A stretch of DNA of 64,000 nt from Melioribacteraceae bacterium 4301-Me (GCA_041538185.1 JBGORM010000003.1:62001-126000); one strand, 5' to 3'; shown: positions 45,274-54,215, counted from the stretch's first letter. A program made the numbers and translations. Notes: generated from the letters alone by a model not told the origin.

Positions 45274-45804
45274 ATGTTCAATATAAATCTAAAACCACCA
45301 ATATATGATCCTGAAGCGGTTCAACCAATGCGGGATGAACTGATTTATGTTGGCTTTGAGGAACTGCTTACCCCTCAAAGAGTTGAAGATGTTTTATCGT
45401 TAAAAGATGATAAAACAACTTTAGTAATGATTAACTCCGTCTGTGGATGCGCTGCAGGAAGTGCACGACCTGGAGTTACTCTTTCTCTTCAACATAATGT
45501 AATTCCAGATAGGCTTGTTACTGTGTTTGCTGGCCAAGATAGAGATGCAGTGGATTACCTGCGCGAAAAATATTTGAGCGCTTATCCGCCATCTTCTCCT
45601 TCATTAGCGTTGATTAAAAATTGTGAAGTTATTTTTATGATGCCGCGATATAAATTTGAAGGTAGATACCCTGAAGAAATTTCAGAAGATTTGAGAAAAA
45701 TTTACGACCAGCATTGCGGCAGAAAAGGTCCATCTATTTCTGAAGAAAAATATGCTAAACTTGTTCATGCAAAAGCATGTGGTTCAAAAATACCATTGGC
45801 TTAA
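45274..45804 (+). CDS. Bacilliredoxin (BrxA/BrxB family)
   Basis: This 176-residue thioredoxin-fold protein of the YphP/YqiW type has the characteristic CGC active site, Cys57-Gly-Cys59, in INSVCGCAAGSARPGV. Bacilliredoxins remove bacillithiol from mixed disulfides on proteins. The bshA gene in this window makes that thiol likely. It is placed after the suf genes, so thiol redox control and Fe-S assembly may share expression. A good AAAGGATG-type ribosome-binding site precedes the ATG. Confidence 0.9.
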   Translation: MFNINLKPPIYDPEAVQPMRDELIYVGFEELLTPQRVEDVLSLKDDKTTLVMINSVCGCAAGSARPGVTLSLQHNVIPDRLVTVFAGQDRDAVDYLREKYLSAYPPSSPSLALIKNCEVIFMMPRYKFEGRYPEEISEDLRKIYDQHCGRKGPSISEEKYAKLVHAKACGSKIPLA

Positions 45805-45812
45805 CTATAAAT

Positions 45813-45840
45813 CCCTTCCCAAATGGAAGGGAGTTCTTAA
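45813..45840 (+). terminator. Short hairpin after the bacilliredoxin gene
   Basis: CCCTTCC (45813-45819) pairs with GGAAGGG (45825-45831) around a 5-base loop. The following T-run is weak, so it may only partly stop transcription before the Rrf2 gene. Confidence 0.55.
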
Positions 45841-45860
45841 ATTTTAAAAAATGATGGTGT

Positions 45861-46325
45861 ATGAAATTTAGTGCACAGGAAGAATATGGCTTGAGATGTA
45901 TGTTAAGGATTGCAAAGTTTTATGACGTTGGCAAATCTTTAACTATACCCGAAATAAGCAGAGCTGAAGGCATTTCTGAACATAATACTGGAAAAATTTT
46001 AAGGATACTTCGATTGGGAGGACTGCTGGAGGCTGAACGGGGTCAATTGGGTGGTTATACTTTATCACGCCCACCCGAAAAGATTTTGGTAGGTGATGTC
46101 CTTCAAATATTAGGAGGCAGATTGTACGATGATAGCTTTTGTCAATCACATACCGGAATAGCAGATATTTGTACAAACTCAATTGATTGTTCTGTACGCT
46201 CACTTTGGAAGTTAATTCAAGATGCCGTTGATGGAGTTGTTCGTAACCTTACTTTAAAAGATTTGCTCGGCACGGAAAGTAATTTGTTTAAAATGTTTAA
46301 TCTCCATGCCACAAGTAGAAATTAG
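45861..46325 (+). CDS. Rrf2-family transcriptional regulator (IscR/SufR-like)
   Basis: This 154-residue protein has an Rrf2 winged helix (SAQEEYGLRCMLRIAKF, IPEISRAEGISEHNTGKILRILRLGGLLEAERGQLGGYTLSR). Cys94, Cys104 and Cys110 (FCQSHTGIADICTNSIDC) form the three-Cys patch that binds an Fe-S cluster in this family. It follows the suf genes on the same strand and is the obvious candidate to read the palindrome upstream of sufB. The spacing between the first two Cys (ten) is wider than in classic IscR (six). Confidence 0.88.
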   Translation: MKFSAQEEYGLRCMLRIAKFYDVGKSLTIPEISRAEGISEHNTGKILRILRLGGLLEAERGQLGGYTLSRPPEKILVGDVLQILGGRLYDDSFCQSHTGIADICTNSIDCSVRSLWKLIQDAVDGVVRNLTLKDLLGTESNLFKMFNLHATSRN

Positions 46326-46523
46326 TTAACCTCCAGTAAAAAGTATAACTCATAAGTAAATAGAATAGTTAATTAATCCAATTAGAAATGAGTTTTACAT
46401 AAGGCAGACATGCCCCAACAAACAGTGTAATTCCATAATCAATATAATTATGACAACTGACTTATAATTTATTTAATCAACAATACTTACACCTTAGTTA
46501 AACAGAGTTCCGACCTACTGTAA

Positions 46524-46579
46524 GTCGGTTCGCCTTACCGACCACAAGGATTATAGTAAGTCGGTTCGCTGAACCGACT
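46524..46579. repeat. Two related palindromes (TAAGTCGGTTCG type)
   Basis: GTCGGT...ACCGAC at 46524-46541 and AGTCGGTTC-GCT-GAACCGACT at 46559-46579 are hairpins sharing the phrase TAAGTCGGTTCG. They are REP-like. The rest of the 46326-46697 gap has no other clear feature. Confidence 0.55.
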
Positions 46580-46697
46580 ACAACAAGCCTTTGAAAATAA
46601 TGAACTTAAAAAAGCATAAACTACAGTGTCTAAAAATTTTTTCTTTGAACTGAAGCAGTCAAATATTTATATTCGTATAATTCTTATTGAGGTAAAG

Positions 46698-47024
46698 TTG
46701 ACTACAAAAAAAATAATTATTGGAAGTGTGTTTGCTTTTTTTATTATGCTTTTTCTGAACTCATGCTGTTCATGTGGAGGAGAAATAAAAAATGAAAACA
46801 CAGTTAAAGGCTATATAACAATGGTAGGCAACGAACCTTTTGCCCGTCTTGCTGTAATGGTAGATACTAATAAAGTCTATCTGCTTGATTGTGATAGCAA
46901 GTTGAAAGAGGAATTAATGAAAAATCAAGGCGCATATTATACTATTGAATTTAAGGATAGTAAATACGAGCATGGCACAACTGTATTAATTGTTAACAAG
47001 GCAATACCACTTAATAAAAAATAA
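46698..47024 (+). CDS. Small putative lipoprotein
   Basis: The frame is open from 46626, but TTG 46698 is preceded by GAGGT at good spacing and gives a clean lipoprotein signal: TTKKIIIGSVFAFFIMLFLNSC, with the lipobox L-N-S-C. The mature part (about 85 residues, Cys-Cys-Ser-Cys at its start) has GYITMVGNEPFARLAVMVDTNKVYLLDC, an OB-like beta pattern. No family is recognised. It is 17 bases upstream of the secreted peptidase gene and may share its transcript. Confidence 0.65.
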   Translation: MTTKKIIIGSVFAFFIMLFLNSCCSCGGEIKNENTVKGYITMVGNEPFARLAVMVDTNKVYLLDCDSKLKEELMKNQGAYYTIEFKDSKYEHGTTVLIVNKAIPLNKK

Positions 47025-47041
47025 TCGAAGCGAGTGACCAA

Positions 47042-49369
47042 ATGAAAAAAATAATATATCTCACCTTGACTTTTTACATGCTGATTGCGGCTAAAACTCC
47101 AGCTCAGAAAAGAGAAAATTTAACAGTGGCAATTGAAGCTAAAACTCAAAAAGAAAGTTTAGCACAAAACCAAAATAAAAGCTATCCAGTTGATGCTAGA
47201 CCATTTCTCGAAAAATTCTACAAGGCAAATGGAATTGATTTATCAGAACTAAGCAAAACTTATAACCCCACGTTAAAAAAAGCTGCAGCTTGGAATTTTA
47301 ATGTGGGGGATTCTCATTATTGGTATGCAGCAAATTTTGTTACAAACAATTATGATTATCTTCCTACAACATGTCGTGCAGTAGGTACTCATTGCTACAT
47401 TTTTGTTGTTGACAGTCTATGGCAAAAAGGATATGTAACACAAGCTGCTGTAGATAGTGTAGAGGCAAATTTTGATTCGCGCACTCCAGCAAATTCAAAT
47501 AAAGGAATTTATGATACTGAAAAAGAAATATTTGGTAATCCACCGGATTACTTTGATAATGATCCTAAAATAATTATTGTTATTTTGGATATAAAAGATG
47601 GTTGGACCCCCAACTCTCAAGGTGGTTTTATCGCTGGCTTTTTTGATTACACAAATCAGTATAGCAAATCACTAACAAATGGTCACAGTAACGAAGCGGA
47701 AATGTATTATCTTGATGCTTACCCATTGAATTTAAAAGTAGAGAGTGAAATTAAAAAAGGCATGCGTACCACAGCTCATGAATTCCAGCATATGATTCAT
47801 TTTAATTATTTTCCTACGAAAGACGTAACATTTTTTGATGAAGGATTTTCAGAGGTTGCTGCGGTTATTTGTGGATATCCGTTTTATTCCTCGGGCAGTT
47901 ACCAGGATGAATCGAATATATTTCTGCTTAATTGGCGTGGGAGCGATGATCCAAAAGTGTTAAACGATTATTCACGCGCGGCGAGATTTACCCTTTACTT
48001 AAAAGAACAATTTGGAAATCAGATATTTACTAAGTATATGCTTAACCAAATAAAGGGAATTTCTGGGTTAAATTATGCTCTTAACCAAATTGGAAGCACA
48101 AGGCGTTTCAACGATATTTTAGTTGATTTCTTTATAGCAAATTACTTGAACAACAAAACTGTTAATCCCAAATGGGGATACGATTATCCCGGCATCCCTA
48201 AGATGAAATCGATTGTGTATGGCAATCCTAATGTACCACAAACAAACAGCAGCATTTATAAACTTGCTTCTATGTATTTAACTTTTCCCCAGGGGTCTAA
48301 CCTTTCTGTTAACGTAAACAATAATAATCAGACTGCAATAAAAGCAAAAGCAATTAAAATTGGCAGCGGTACAGCTGCAGTAGAAGATATAACTATGAAT
48401 TCAAACTTTAGTGTTTCAGGTTTTGGGACAACATACAATGAAATTACTGTTCTTGTTTACCACAATGATGATAACGCTTCCAGCAACGGGCCATTTTCTT
48501 TTTCTTACTCTGCTTCCGGCACTGCCAATAATGCACCAATTGAAATTGCGTATGATAATGGAGAACCCAAATATGCGCAAGTAGACAATTTAATAGCGAA
48601 TGATTCTGTTGGTGTCGTTTTTTCTGGATTACCCGGTGCTAAACTTGATTCAATTAGGGTTGCATTAAGGCAGGCTGGTTCTATGAGCGGTGGGATATGG
48701 AAGTACACTGGAGTATTACAACCATCTCCTTTTGCTGCAAAACTGGCATCCTTTATCGCAACATCTAATATTTCTGTCAGACCACCAGTACCTTATCCGG
48801 TACCATACAACAATTGGGTTAAAGTAGACCTTCAGCAATATAACATTGATGTTTCTCAAGATTTTGTTGTGTCATTTGTTATGGCTGGCACTTATGCAAG
48901 TGATGGTTCAGGAGATAATAGGGTTATGGTTGGCGAGGTAGCTGGAAGTTATCCTTATCCAAGTATTACATACCTACATCAACCATCTAGTGGTTCCCCA
49001 AGATGGGTTTACATTGTAGGTGATGGAACAATTTATCCATATTTGATAAGAGCTTATGTCAGTTATCCAACTTCTGTTTCAAATGAGCCCATAGAATTAC
49101 TTCCAAGTGCTTATTCACTTGAACAAAACTATCCGAACCCATTTAATCCATCTACCACAATTAAGTTTAGTTTGCCAAAAAAAGAATTTGTAAAATTGAA
49201 AGTATACGATTTATTAGGAAGAGAAATTGCAACCCTAATTGATGGTGAATTAAGTCAAGGTGAGCATTCGGTTAATTTTGATGCTAAAGGTCTCGCAAGT
49301 GGGGTTTATATTTACCGTTTAGTGACTGATAAATATAATAGTGCTAAAAAGATGATTTTACTGAGATAG
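47042..49369 (+). CDS. Type IX-secreted zinc metallopeptidase-like protein
   Basis: This 775-residue protein has a signal peptide (residues 1-21, cut near TPAQ). A peptidase region carries HEFQHMIHF (HExxH zinc motif, about residue 248) with FFDEGFSEVAA as the downstream Glu of a gluzincin-type site. A beta-rich middle follows. The last ~85 residues are a type IX secretion sorting domain, with NYPNPFNPSTTIKFSLP, KVYDLLGREIATL and LASGVYIYRLVTD. It is probably exported across the outer membrane and attached there or released. The substrate is unknown. Confidence 0.85.
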   Translation: MKKIIYLTLTFYMLIAAKTPAQKRENLTVAIEAKTQKESLAQNQNKSYPVDARPFLEKFYKANGIDLSELSKTYNPTLKKAAAWNFNVGDSHYWYAANFVTNNYDYLPTTCRAVGTHCYIFVVDSLWQKGYVTQAAVDSVEANFDSRTPANSNKGIYDTEKEIFGNPPDYFDNDPKIIIVILDIKDGWTPNSQGGFIAGFFDYTNQYSKSLTNGHSNEAEMYYLDAYPLNLKVESEIKKGMRTTAHEFQHMIHFNYFPTKDVTFFDEGFSEVAAVICGYPFYSSGSYQDESNIFLLNWRGSDDPKVLNDYSRAARFTLYLKEQFGNQIFTKYMLNQIKGISGLNYALNQIGSTRRFNDILVDFFIANYLNNKTVNPKWGYDYPGIPKMKSIVYGNPNVPQTNSSIYKLASMYLTFPQGSNLSVNVNNNNQTAIKAKAIKIGSGTAAVEDITMNSNFSVSGFGTTYNEITVLVYHNDDNASSNGPFSFSYSASGTANNAPIEIAYDNGEPKYAQVDNLIANDSVGVVFSGLPGAKLDSIRVALRQAGSMSGGIWKYTGVLQPSPFAAKLASFIATSNISVRPPVPYPVPYNNWVKVDLQQYNIDVSQDFVVSFVMAGTYASDGSGDNRVMVGEVAGSYPYPSITYLHQPSSGSPRWVYIVGDGTIYPYLIRAYVSYPTSVSNEPIELLPSAYSLEQNYPNPFNPSTTIKFSLPKKEFVKLKVYDLLGREIATLIDGELSQGEHSVNFDAKGLASGVYIYRLVTDKYNSAKKMILLR

Positions 49370-49380
49370 ATTTTCAAAAT

Positions 49381-49526
49381 CTCTGCGTTCTCTGCGTCTT
49401 TGCGGTTTCACTAAGACTTAACCGCAGAGGCGCGGAGAACGCAGAGGAATAATAAAAAATTCTCAGCGACTTTGCGAGAAACAAAGTTAATTTCACGCAG
49501 AGACGCAAAGGAGCCAAGACGCAAAG
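49381..49526. repeat. CGCAGAG-type repeat cluster with a 27-bp hairpin
   Basis: The 27 bases at 49381-49407 (CTCTGCGTTCTCTGCGTC...) pair with 49420-49446 at 24 of 27 positions, leaving a 12-base loop. More units follow at about 49493-49526 (CGCAGAGACGCAAAGG, then AAGACGCAAAGG). It belongs to the same family as the copies around the GxxExxY gene at 6.0-6.5 kb, but no such gene is here. It could also end the peptidase transcript. Confidence 0.75.
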
Positions 49527-49547
49527 GTTTACGTAGAAATTTAGGAT

Positions 49548-50594
49548 TTATTTAGCTGCTGCTGGTTCCTTAATAAATATTTTTTGCAGTTCTCTTTTAA
49601 TTCGATTTTTATAAGCACCCTTGTGGTATGCGTAACCTGCAATAAGTGGCATTGCTAAAGTAGCTTCTGAATAGACCATTTGTTCGAAAGCCTGGTCAAC
49701 TTTTCCCCATGAAGATGCTTCTTTCAGCGTTGAACTTGAAAGAGCACCGTCTCTAACATCTGCAACTGTAATTTGAATAGCATATTTGTGCATAGGTACA
49801 TTTTCTTGTAAAATATCAGCTGCAACTACAATATCCTGTGTGAAATTTTTAGGAACGCCGCCGCCTACCATAAAAATTCCTGTCTCTTTGCTGTTTAGTT
49901 TTATTTGAGTTAATTCAAGAAAATCTTTACCAGAATCAAATGAAAGATGTCTATCCGGATTATTTGTTTGGTGCATTACAATTCCAAATCCAGCTGAGCA
50001 ATCAGAAAAAGCAGGGACAAAAATTGGAACATTATTTTTATAAGCAGCATAGATTACGCTGTCGCTAACTTTTGGTCCGCCGTTTTCATCAAGATATTTG
50101 CCGAAATGCCATAATAATTCACGTGATGAGTATGGCCTTGGTTCCAAACTATTAAAAATTTTTGCTGTAGTTTCATCGCAGATTCTCAGTTCATCTTCGT
50201 CAATAAATGTGTCATATATTCTATCGATATGTAAATCGCGTAATTCATTGTCGTCTACAAAAGGTGAGCCAATATAATGTTTAAATCCTAAAGCCTCAAA
50301 AAAGTCTTGGTCAACCATAATAGCTCCAGTAGAGACAATAACATCTACCATATTATTATCCACCAAATCGAAAACAACCTTTTTTAGTCCTGCACTAAAT
50401 AAACTTCCGGCAAGAGTCAAAATAACGGTACAATCTTTATCCTGCAGCATCCGCTCATAAATGTTTGCCGCACGATACAAGTCTCTAGCGGAAAAAGCCA
50501 TGTGCTGCATCGAGTCGACGAGTTTAACAACATTATGTTCTTTTATATCGATATGTTTGATTATACTTTTAAGATAATCTTTTTTTGAGCGCAT
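49548..50594 (-). CDS. Deoxyhypusine synthase-like protein
   Basis: This 348-residue protein of the deoxyhypusine synthase superfamily has VILTLAGSLFSAGLKKVVFDLV near the N-terminus, VDVIVSTGA, and FSDCSAGFGI in the NAD region. Lys298 in SSWGKVDQ matches the covalent-intermediate lysine of deoxyhypusine synthase. Bacteria lack eIF5A, and related bacterial proteins act as homospermidine or other polyamine synthases, so a polyamine product is the best guess. No other polyamine gene is near. Confidence 0.8.
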   Translation of the reverse strand: MRSKKDYLKSIIKHIDIKEHNVVKLVDSMQHMAFSARDLYRAANIYERMLQDKDCTVILTLAGSLFSAGLKKVVFDLVDNNMVDVIVSTGAIMVDQDFFEALGFKHYIGSPFVDDNELRDLHIDRIYDTFIDEDELRICDETTAKIFNSLEPRPYSSRELLWHFGKYLDENGGPKVSDSVIYAAYKNNVPIFVPAFSDCSAGFGIVMHQTNNPDRHLSFDSGKDFLELTQIKLNSKETGIFMVGGGVPKNFTQDIVVAADILQENVPMHKYAIQITVADVRDGALSSSTLKEASSWGKVDQAFEQMVYSEATLAMPLIAGYAYHKGAYKNRIKRELQKIFIKEPAAAK

Positions 50595-50726
50595 GTTCTC
50601 TTCCTTTTTTTATGTTAATTTTTATTCAATTATAAATAATTTTTATGATATATTCATATTAGGTGTAGATTAGCTACAAACATGATTTGAAAGATACCTT
50701 TTTAAATTTCTGATGTGTGTACATAA

Positions 50727-51764
50727 TTAAAAAAACCACTTAGCTATTTTCAAAATTCCTTGTTTCCATGGTACTCTGTGAGAAACACCGGATTGATTTT
50801 TAAATGACTCTAAATTCTCTATATACCATTTAAAATTTCTAATAAGAGCATCTTTATTTGAGTACTTAGGAGTAAATCCTAATATTTTTTCAGCTTTTTC
50901 AACCGAAACAAAAGAATCTTTTGACGCTGTTTCATATACCCATTTATACAAAGGTGAAAGGTTTAATTTTTCTAAAATTCTTAAAGAAAAGATAATTGGT
51001 TTTTCTGGGAGACTAATAATTTTTTTACCATAACCTGCATAATCAAGTACAGCTTGATAGTCTTCCCTCATAGTAGTAAATACTTTTGCACCTATATTAA
51101 AAATATCATTTACCTTTTCATTCGGCAGAGTAATAATTAAATAAATTGCTTCACAAAGGTCTTCTACATCAAGCAGCTGATATCGGTTATCACCTTTGCC
51201 AATCATTGGGAAGTTGTGACCTGTATAAGCCCAATCATATAGTAATGCAAAAACACCCAAACGCTCTGGACCTATAAATGATTTGGGTCTTATTATGGGA
51301 ACGCACATTCCTTTATTACGATATTCTAAACAAATTTTTTCAGCTTCAACTTTTGCTTTGCCGTATGGACCGACACCGTCAAGTTTATCATCTTCATAAA
51401 TTGGGTGATGATCTGGAATGCCGTAAACAGCAGTTGATGAGATGTGAATAAATTTTTTTATATTTTTTTTATATGCAACTTCTAAAAGTAATTTAGTGCC
51501 GTCGATGCCGGTACTAATTATGTCTTTTTCCGGATATAAAGGCAGAGCCATTGCAGAATGAACAACATAATCGCAGTTTTCCATTGCTCTTTCCACACTT
51601 TCACGAGTACGAATATCACCAATAATTATTTTAACTTTATCTTTAACATCGGGGTAATCAAAAGGGGCGTAATCTAAAGAACTAACTTCGGCACCTTTTT
51701 TTAGTAAATATCTAATTAAATTAATCCCCAAAAAGCCTGCACCGCCAGTTATCAGTACTCTCAT
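50727..51764 (-). CDS. NAD-dependent epimerase/dehydratase (extended SDR)
   Basis: This 345-residue protein has a Rossmann turn [17 protein letters not shown], the HSAMALPLY loop, HISSTAVYG and the catalytic Tyr/Lys pair in [28 protein letters not shown] follows. The C-terminal ~60 residues are basic and aromatic ([13 protein letters not shown]), perhaps a membrane-touching tail. It is related to UDP-sugar epimerases and sterol-dehydrogenase-like SDRs; the substrate is not known. A single gene downstream of the second copy of the ~300-bp repeat. Confidence 0.82.
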   Translation of the reverse strand: MRVLITGGAGFLGINLIRYLLKKGAEVSSLDYAPFDYPDVKDKVKIIIGDIRTRESVERAMENCDYVVHSAMALPLYPEKDIISTGIDGTKLLLEVAYKKNIKKFIHISSTAVYGIPDHHPIYEDDKLDGVGPYGKAKVEAEKICLEYRNKGMCVPIIRPKSFIGPERLGVFALLYDWAYTGHNFPMIGKGDNRYQLLDVEDLCEAIYLIITLPNEKVNDIFNIGAKVFTTMREDYQAVLDYAGYGKKIISLPEKPIIFSLRILEKLNLSPLYKWVYETASKDSFVSVEKAEKILGFTPKYSNKDALIRNFKWYIENLESFKNQSGVSHRVPWKQGILKIAKWFF

Positions 51765-51839
51765 AAGAATTTTTTTACGTAAAAATAATCATTATTTCGA
51801 ACTTTTTTCTATAAGTTAAGTTACCATGTAATTTTTTCG

Positions 51840-52149
51840 CTGCTGTCCAAAATAATTTTGAAATCAAATTCCGAAGGGATGAATTACCAAATAAATTTAG
51901 AAGACTTCAAGATTTTGGACTATTCTACTTGTCTTGTAAATCAATCCCTATCTCGTCCCTACGGGACTTTTAACTTCAGTTTGATATTTATTTATTCTAT
52001 AACTATATAATCCCTAAAGGGATTAGATTGGTTTAAGGATAATCAAAGCTTTATTATCCCCTCAGGACAAAATATTTATAGGATAAAGAACAAAGAAATA
52101 GATTAAGTCCCTTTAGGGACGAAATAAAAAATATATTGGACAGATATGA
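51840..52149 (+). repeat. 310-bp dispersed element, copy 2
   Basis: The same orientation and layout as 29496-29802. Here the outer inverted ends read CTGTCCAA (51842-51849) and TTGGACAG (52136-52143), so both ends differ from copy 1 in a matching way. The palindromes GTCCCTACGGGAC and GTCCCTTTAGGGAC are intact here, while both are broken by one base in copy 1. No coding function is apparent. Confidence 0.82.
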
Positions 52150-52286
52150 ATTTTTTATGAAATTTATTTAATTAATTGGAAAATAAATTTTGCTAATATC
52201 AATGCAGCAGCTTTTTATTTAATAATTTTTTCTGATTTAATATGGTTAAATACAAGAGCAAGAAAAACTTTTAAAGCATCTAAACC

Positions 52287-52315
52287 TTGACATTTAAGGC
52301 ACTTGCAAATATATT
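52287..52315 (+). promoter_or_regulatory. Sigma-70-like promoter of the rplM operon
   Basis: TTGACA (52287-52292), a 17-base spacer and TATATT (52310-52315) form a near-perfect primary-sigma promoter. It lies 41 bases before the chosen rplM start. Confidence 0.7.
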
Positions 52316-52355
52316 TAGGCTCTTTCAAAAAATTTTTTCCTAATTGGAGGCAAAA

Positions 52356-52796
52356 TTGAAAAGGGAAAGGCTGACAAAATTTATTAAACAAGAGGATGCG
52401 GCTCAGAAATGGTATCTGGTAGATGCTAAGGATCAGGTATTGGGAAGATTAGCTGCCAACGTTGCTAAAATTATTAGGGGTAAGCATAAACCAATTTTCA
52501 CCCCTAACATGGATACAGGGGATTTTGTAATTGTTGTTAATGCTGATAAAATTAGGGTTACAGGTAAGCGAGAAGAGTTAAAAACATATTTTTCTTATTC
52601 GGGCTACCCTGGCGGTGCTAAGGTAAGAAGGTTTTCTGAGCTGTTAGAGAAAAAACCAGAGTATATAGTATGGCATGCGGTTAAAGGTATGCTTCCCAAA
52701 AATAGGTTAGGTAGAAAGCTAATTAAGAAATTAAAAGTTTATTCTGGGGAAAACCATCCTCATATAGCACAAAAACCAGAAGCATTAAGTTTCTAA
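52356..52796 (+). CDS. rplM: Ribosomal protein L13
   Basis: The protein has 146 residues from TTG 52356, which is preceded at the right distance by TTGGAGG; the open frame begins at that TTG upstream but would consume the ribosome-binding site. [25 protein letters not shown], the basic [10 protein letters not shown] and [19 protein letters not shown] are L13-specific. It is the first gene of the rplM-rpsI pair, as in most bacteria. Confidence 0.96.
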   Translation: MKRERLTKFIKQEDAAQKWYLVDAKDQVLGRLAANVAKIIRGKHKPIFTPNMDTGDFVIVVNADKIRVTGKREELKTYFSYSGYPGGAKVRRFSELLEKKPEYIVWHAVKGMLPKNRLGRKLIKKLKVYSGENHPHIAQKPEALSF

Positions 52797-52808
52797 TGGA
52801 GTTATTAA

Positions 52809-53195
52809 ATGGCAGATAAAATACACGTTGGTCGCAGAAAAACTTCTGTAGCACGAGTCTATTTAAGGTCTGGCTCTGGCAAAGTTGTAGTTAATGGAAT
52901 TGATGTTGAAAAATATTTTCCTTTAAAGGAACATAGAGATAACATTCTGCTTCCTTTTGTTGTTACAGAAACATTAGGGAAATATGATGTGTTTGTAAAT
53001 GTAAGCGGAGGGGGTTTAACGGGACAATCTGATGCAATAAGACTTGGTGTTGCAAGGGCTTTGGTGGATATTAATTCCGAATTTAGAAATGCTTTAAAAG
53101 CCGAGGACCTTCTTAGAAGAGATCCTCGAATGGTAGAACGTAAAAAATACGGTAGACCAAAAGCACGAAAAAGATTTCAATTTTCAAAAAGATAA
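52809..53195 (+). CDS. rpsI: Ribosomal protein S9
   Basis: This 128-residue protein of normal length has VGRRKTSVARVYLRSGSGKVVVNG at the start, the GGGLTGQSDAIRLGVARALV block and the basic C-terminal tail ending RKRFQFSKR, which reaches the P-site tRNA. It starts 12 bases after rplM and is followed by a 105-base leader before rpsB. Confidence 0.97.
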   Translation: MADKIHVGRRKTSVARVYLRSGSGKVVVNGIDVEKYFPLKEHRDNILLPFVVTETLGKYDVFVNVSGGGLTGQSDAIRLGVARALVDINSEFRNALKAEDLLRRDPRMVERKKYGRPKARKRFQFSKR

Positions 53196-53219
53196 AATTA
53201 TTTTTTCACAACAATCATA

Positions 53220-53274
53220 CTCTTGGATTTGCTACCTGTGTCCCCTCAGCGGGATGAATAGCAAAGATGAAGAG
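53220..53274 (+). ncRNA. Candidate structured leader upstream of rpsB
   Basis: Nested complementary segments are CTCTT (53220-53224) with AAGAG (53270-53274), and TTTGCTA (53228-53234) with TAGCAAA (53259-53265). An inner CCC-x6-GGG pairing (within 53242-53253) is also possible. The fold ends 26 bases before the S2 start, where S2 could bind to regulate its own operon. The pairing is read from sequence; the regulatory role is inferred. Confidence 0.45.
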
Positions 53275-53300
53275 AGTAGAAGAAAAACAGGAGATAAAAT

Positions 53301-54215
53301 ATGCCTCGAGTTGAACTAAAAGAACTCATAGAAGCAGGTGCACATTTCGGTCACCTAACCCGCCGTTGGAATCCTAAAATGAAGCCTTACATTTTTATGG
53401 AAAAAAACGGCATACATATAATTGACCTTAAAAAAACACAGCAAGCTATTGACCAAGCCTACGAAGCGATGGTCTCGCTGGTCTCTGAAGGGAAAAAGGT
53501 TCTATTTGTCGGTACTAAAAAGCAAGCTAAAGGTACTATTGCAGCTGAAGCTAAAAGATCGGACAGCAATTGGGTAAATGAAAGATGGCTCGGCGGGATG
53601 TTGACTAATTTTGCTACTATAAGAAAAAGTGTGAAGCGGCTGCAAAATATAGAAAAAATGGAAAGTGATGGAACATTCGAAAAAATAACTAAAAAAGAGA
53701 GACTATTTTTAACCCGTGAAAAAGATAAATTGAGAAAAGTTTTAGACGGCGTTGAATCCATGACTAAGCTGCCGGGTGTACTTTTTGTAGTGGATATCAA
53801 AAAAGAAAGTATAGCCGTAAAAGAGGCAAATAGACTGAACATCCCGGTCTTTGCAATTGTCGATACTAATTGTGATCCTGACCCGATTGATTATGTAATT
53901 CCCTCTAATGATGATGCTTCCAGAGCAATTGAAATTATTACAAAAATTATTGCCGATGCAGTTATAGAAGGTAATGCAAAAGCGCAAGAATTGAAAGCAC
54001 ACGAGATGGCTGAAAAAGAGAAAGAGAAAAAAATAGACGAAGAAGAAAAAACAGAGCAAAAGAAAGAAATCAAGCCAAAAGTGCGTCGAGTTAAACTTGA
54101 TAATAAAGATGAAAAAAAGACCGATAAAAAAGAGGGAAAAATTAAAGTAGAAAAACCGCAACAAGACAGCACGGAAAAGAAAAACGAAGATAAGGTTGAA
54201 ACTCAACAACAATAA
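53301..54215 (+). CDS. rpsB: Ribosomal protein S2 with charged C-terminal extension
   Basis: Residues 1-~235 are standard S2: [53 protein letters not shown] and [26 protein letters not shown]. The last ~65 residues form a low-complexity Lys/Glu tail ([19 protein letters not shown] onward), making 304 residues in all. Such tails occur in some Bacteroidota-like lineages. It precedes tsf, the usual partner. Confidence 0.96.
   Translation: MPRVELKELIEAGAHFGHLTRRWNPKMKPYIFMEKNGIHIIDLKKTQQAIDQAYEAMVSLVSEGKKVLFVGTKKQAKGTIAAEAKRSDSNWVNERWLGGMLTNFATIRKSVKRLQNIEKMESDGTFEKITKKERLFLTREKDKLRKVLDGVESMTKLPGVLFVVDIKKESIAVKEANRLNIPVFAIVDTNCDPDPIDYVIPSNDDASRAIEIITKIIADAVIEGNAKAQELKAHEMAEKEKEKKIDEEEKTEQKKEIKPKVRRVKLDNKDEKKTDKKEGKIKVEKPQQDSTEKKNEDKVETQQQ

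Noticed and set aside
49381..49526. CRISPR array
   Set aside because: The units are unevenly spaced, inverted as well as direct, and no cas gene is nearby.
53891..54172. Serine/phenylalanine-rich frame opposite the S2 tail
   Set aside because: It reflects the complement of Lys/Glu codons, not a gene.
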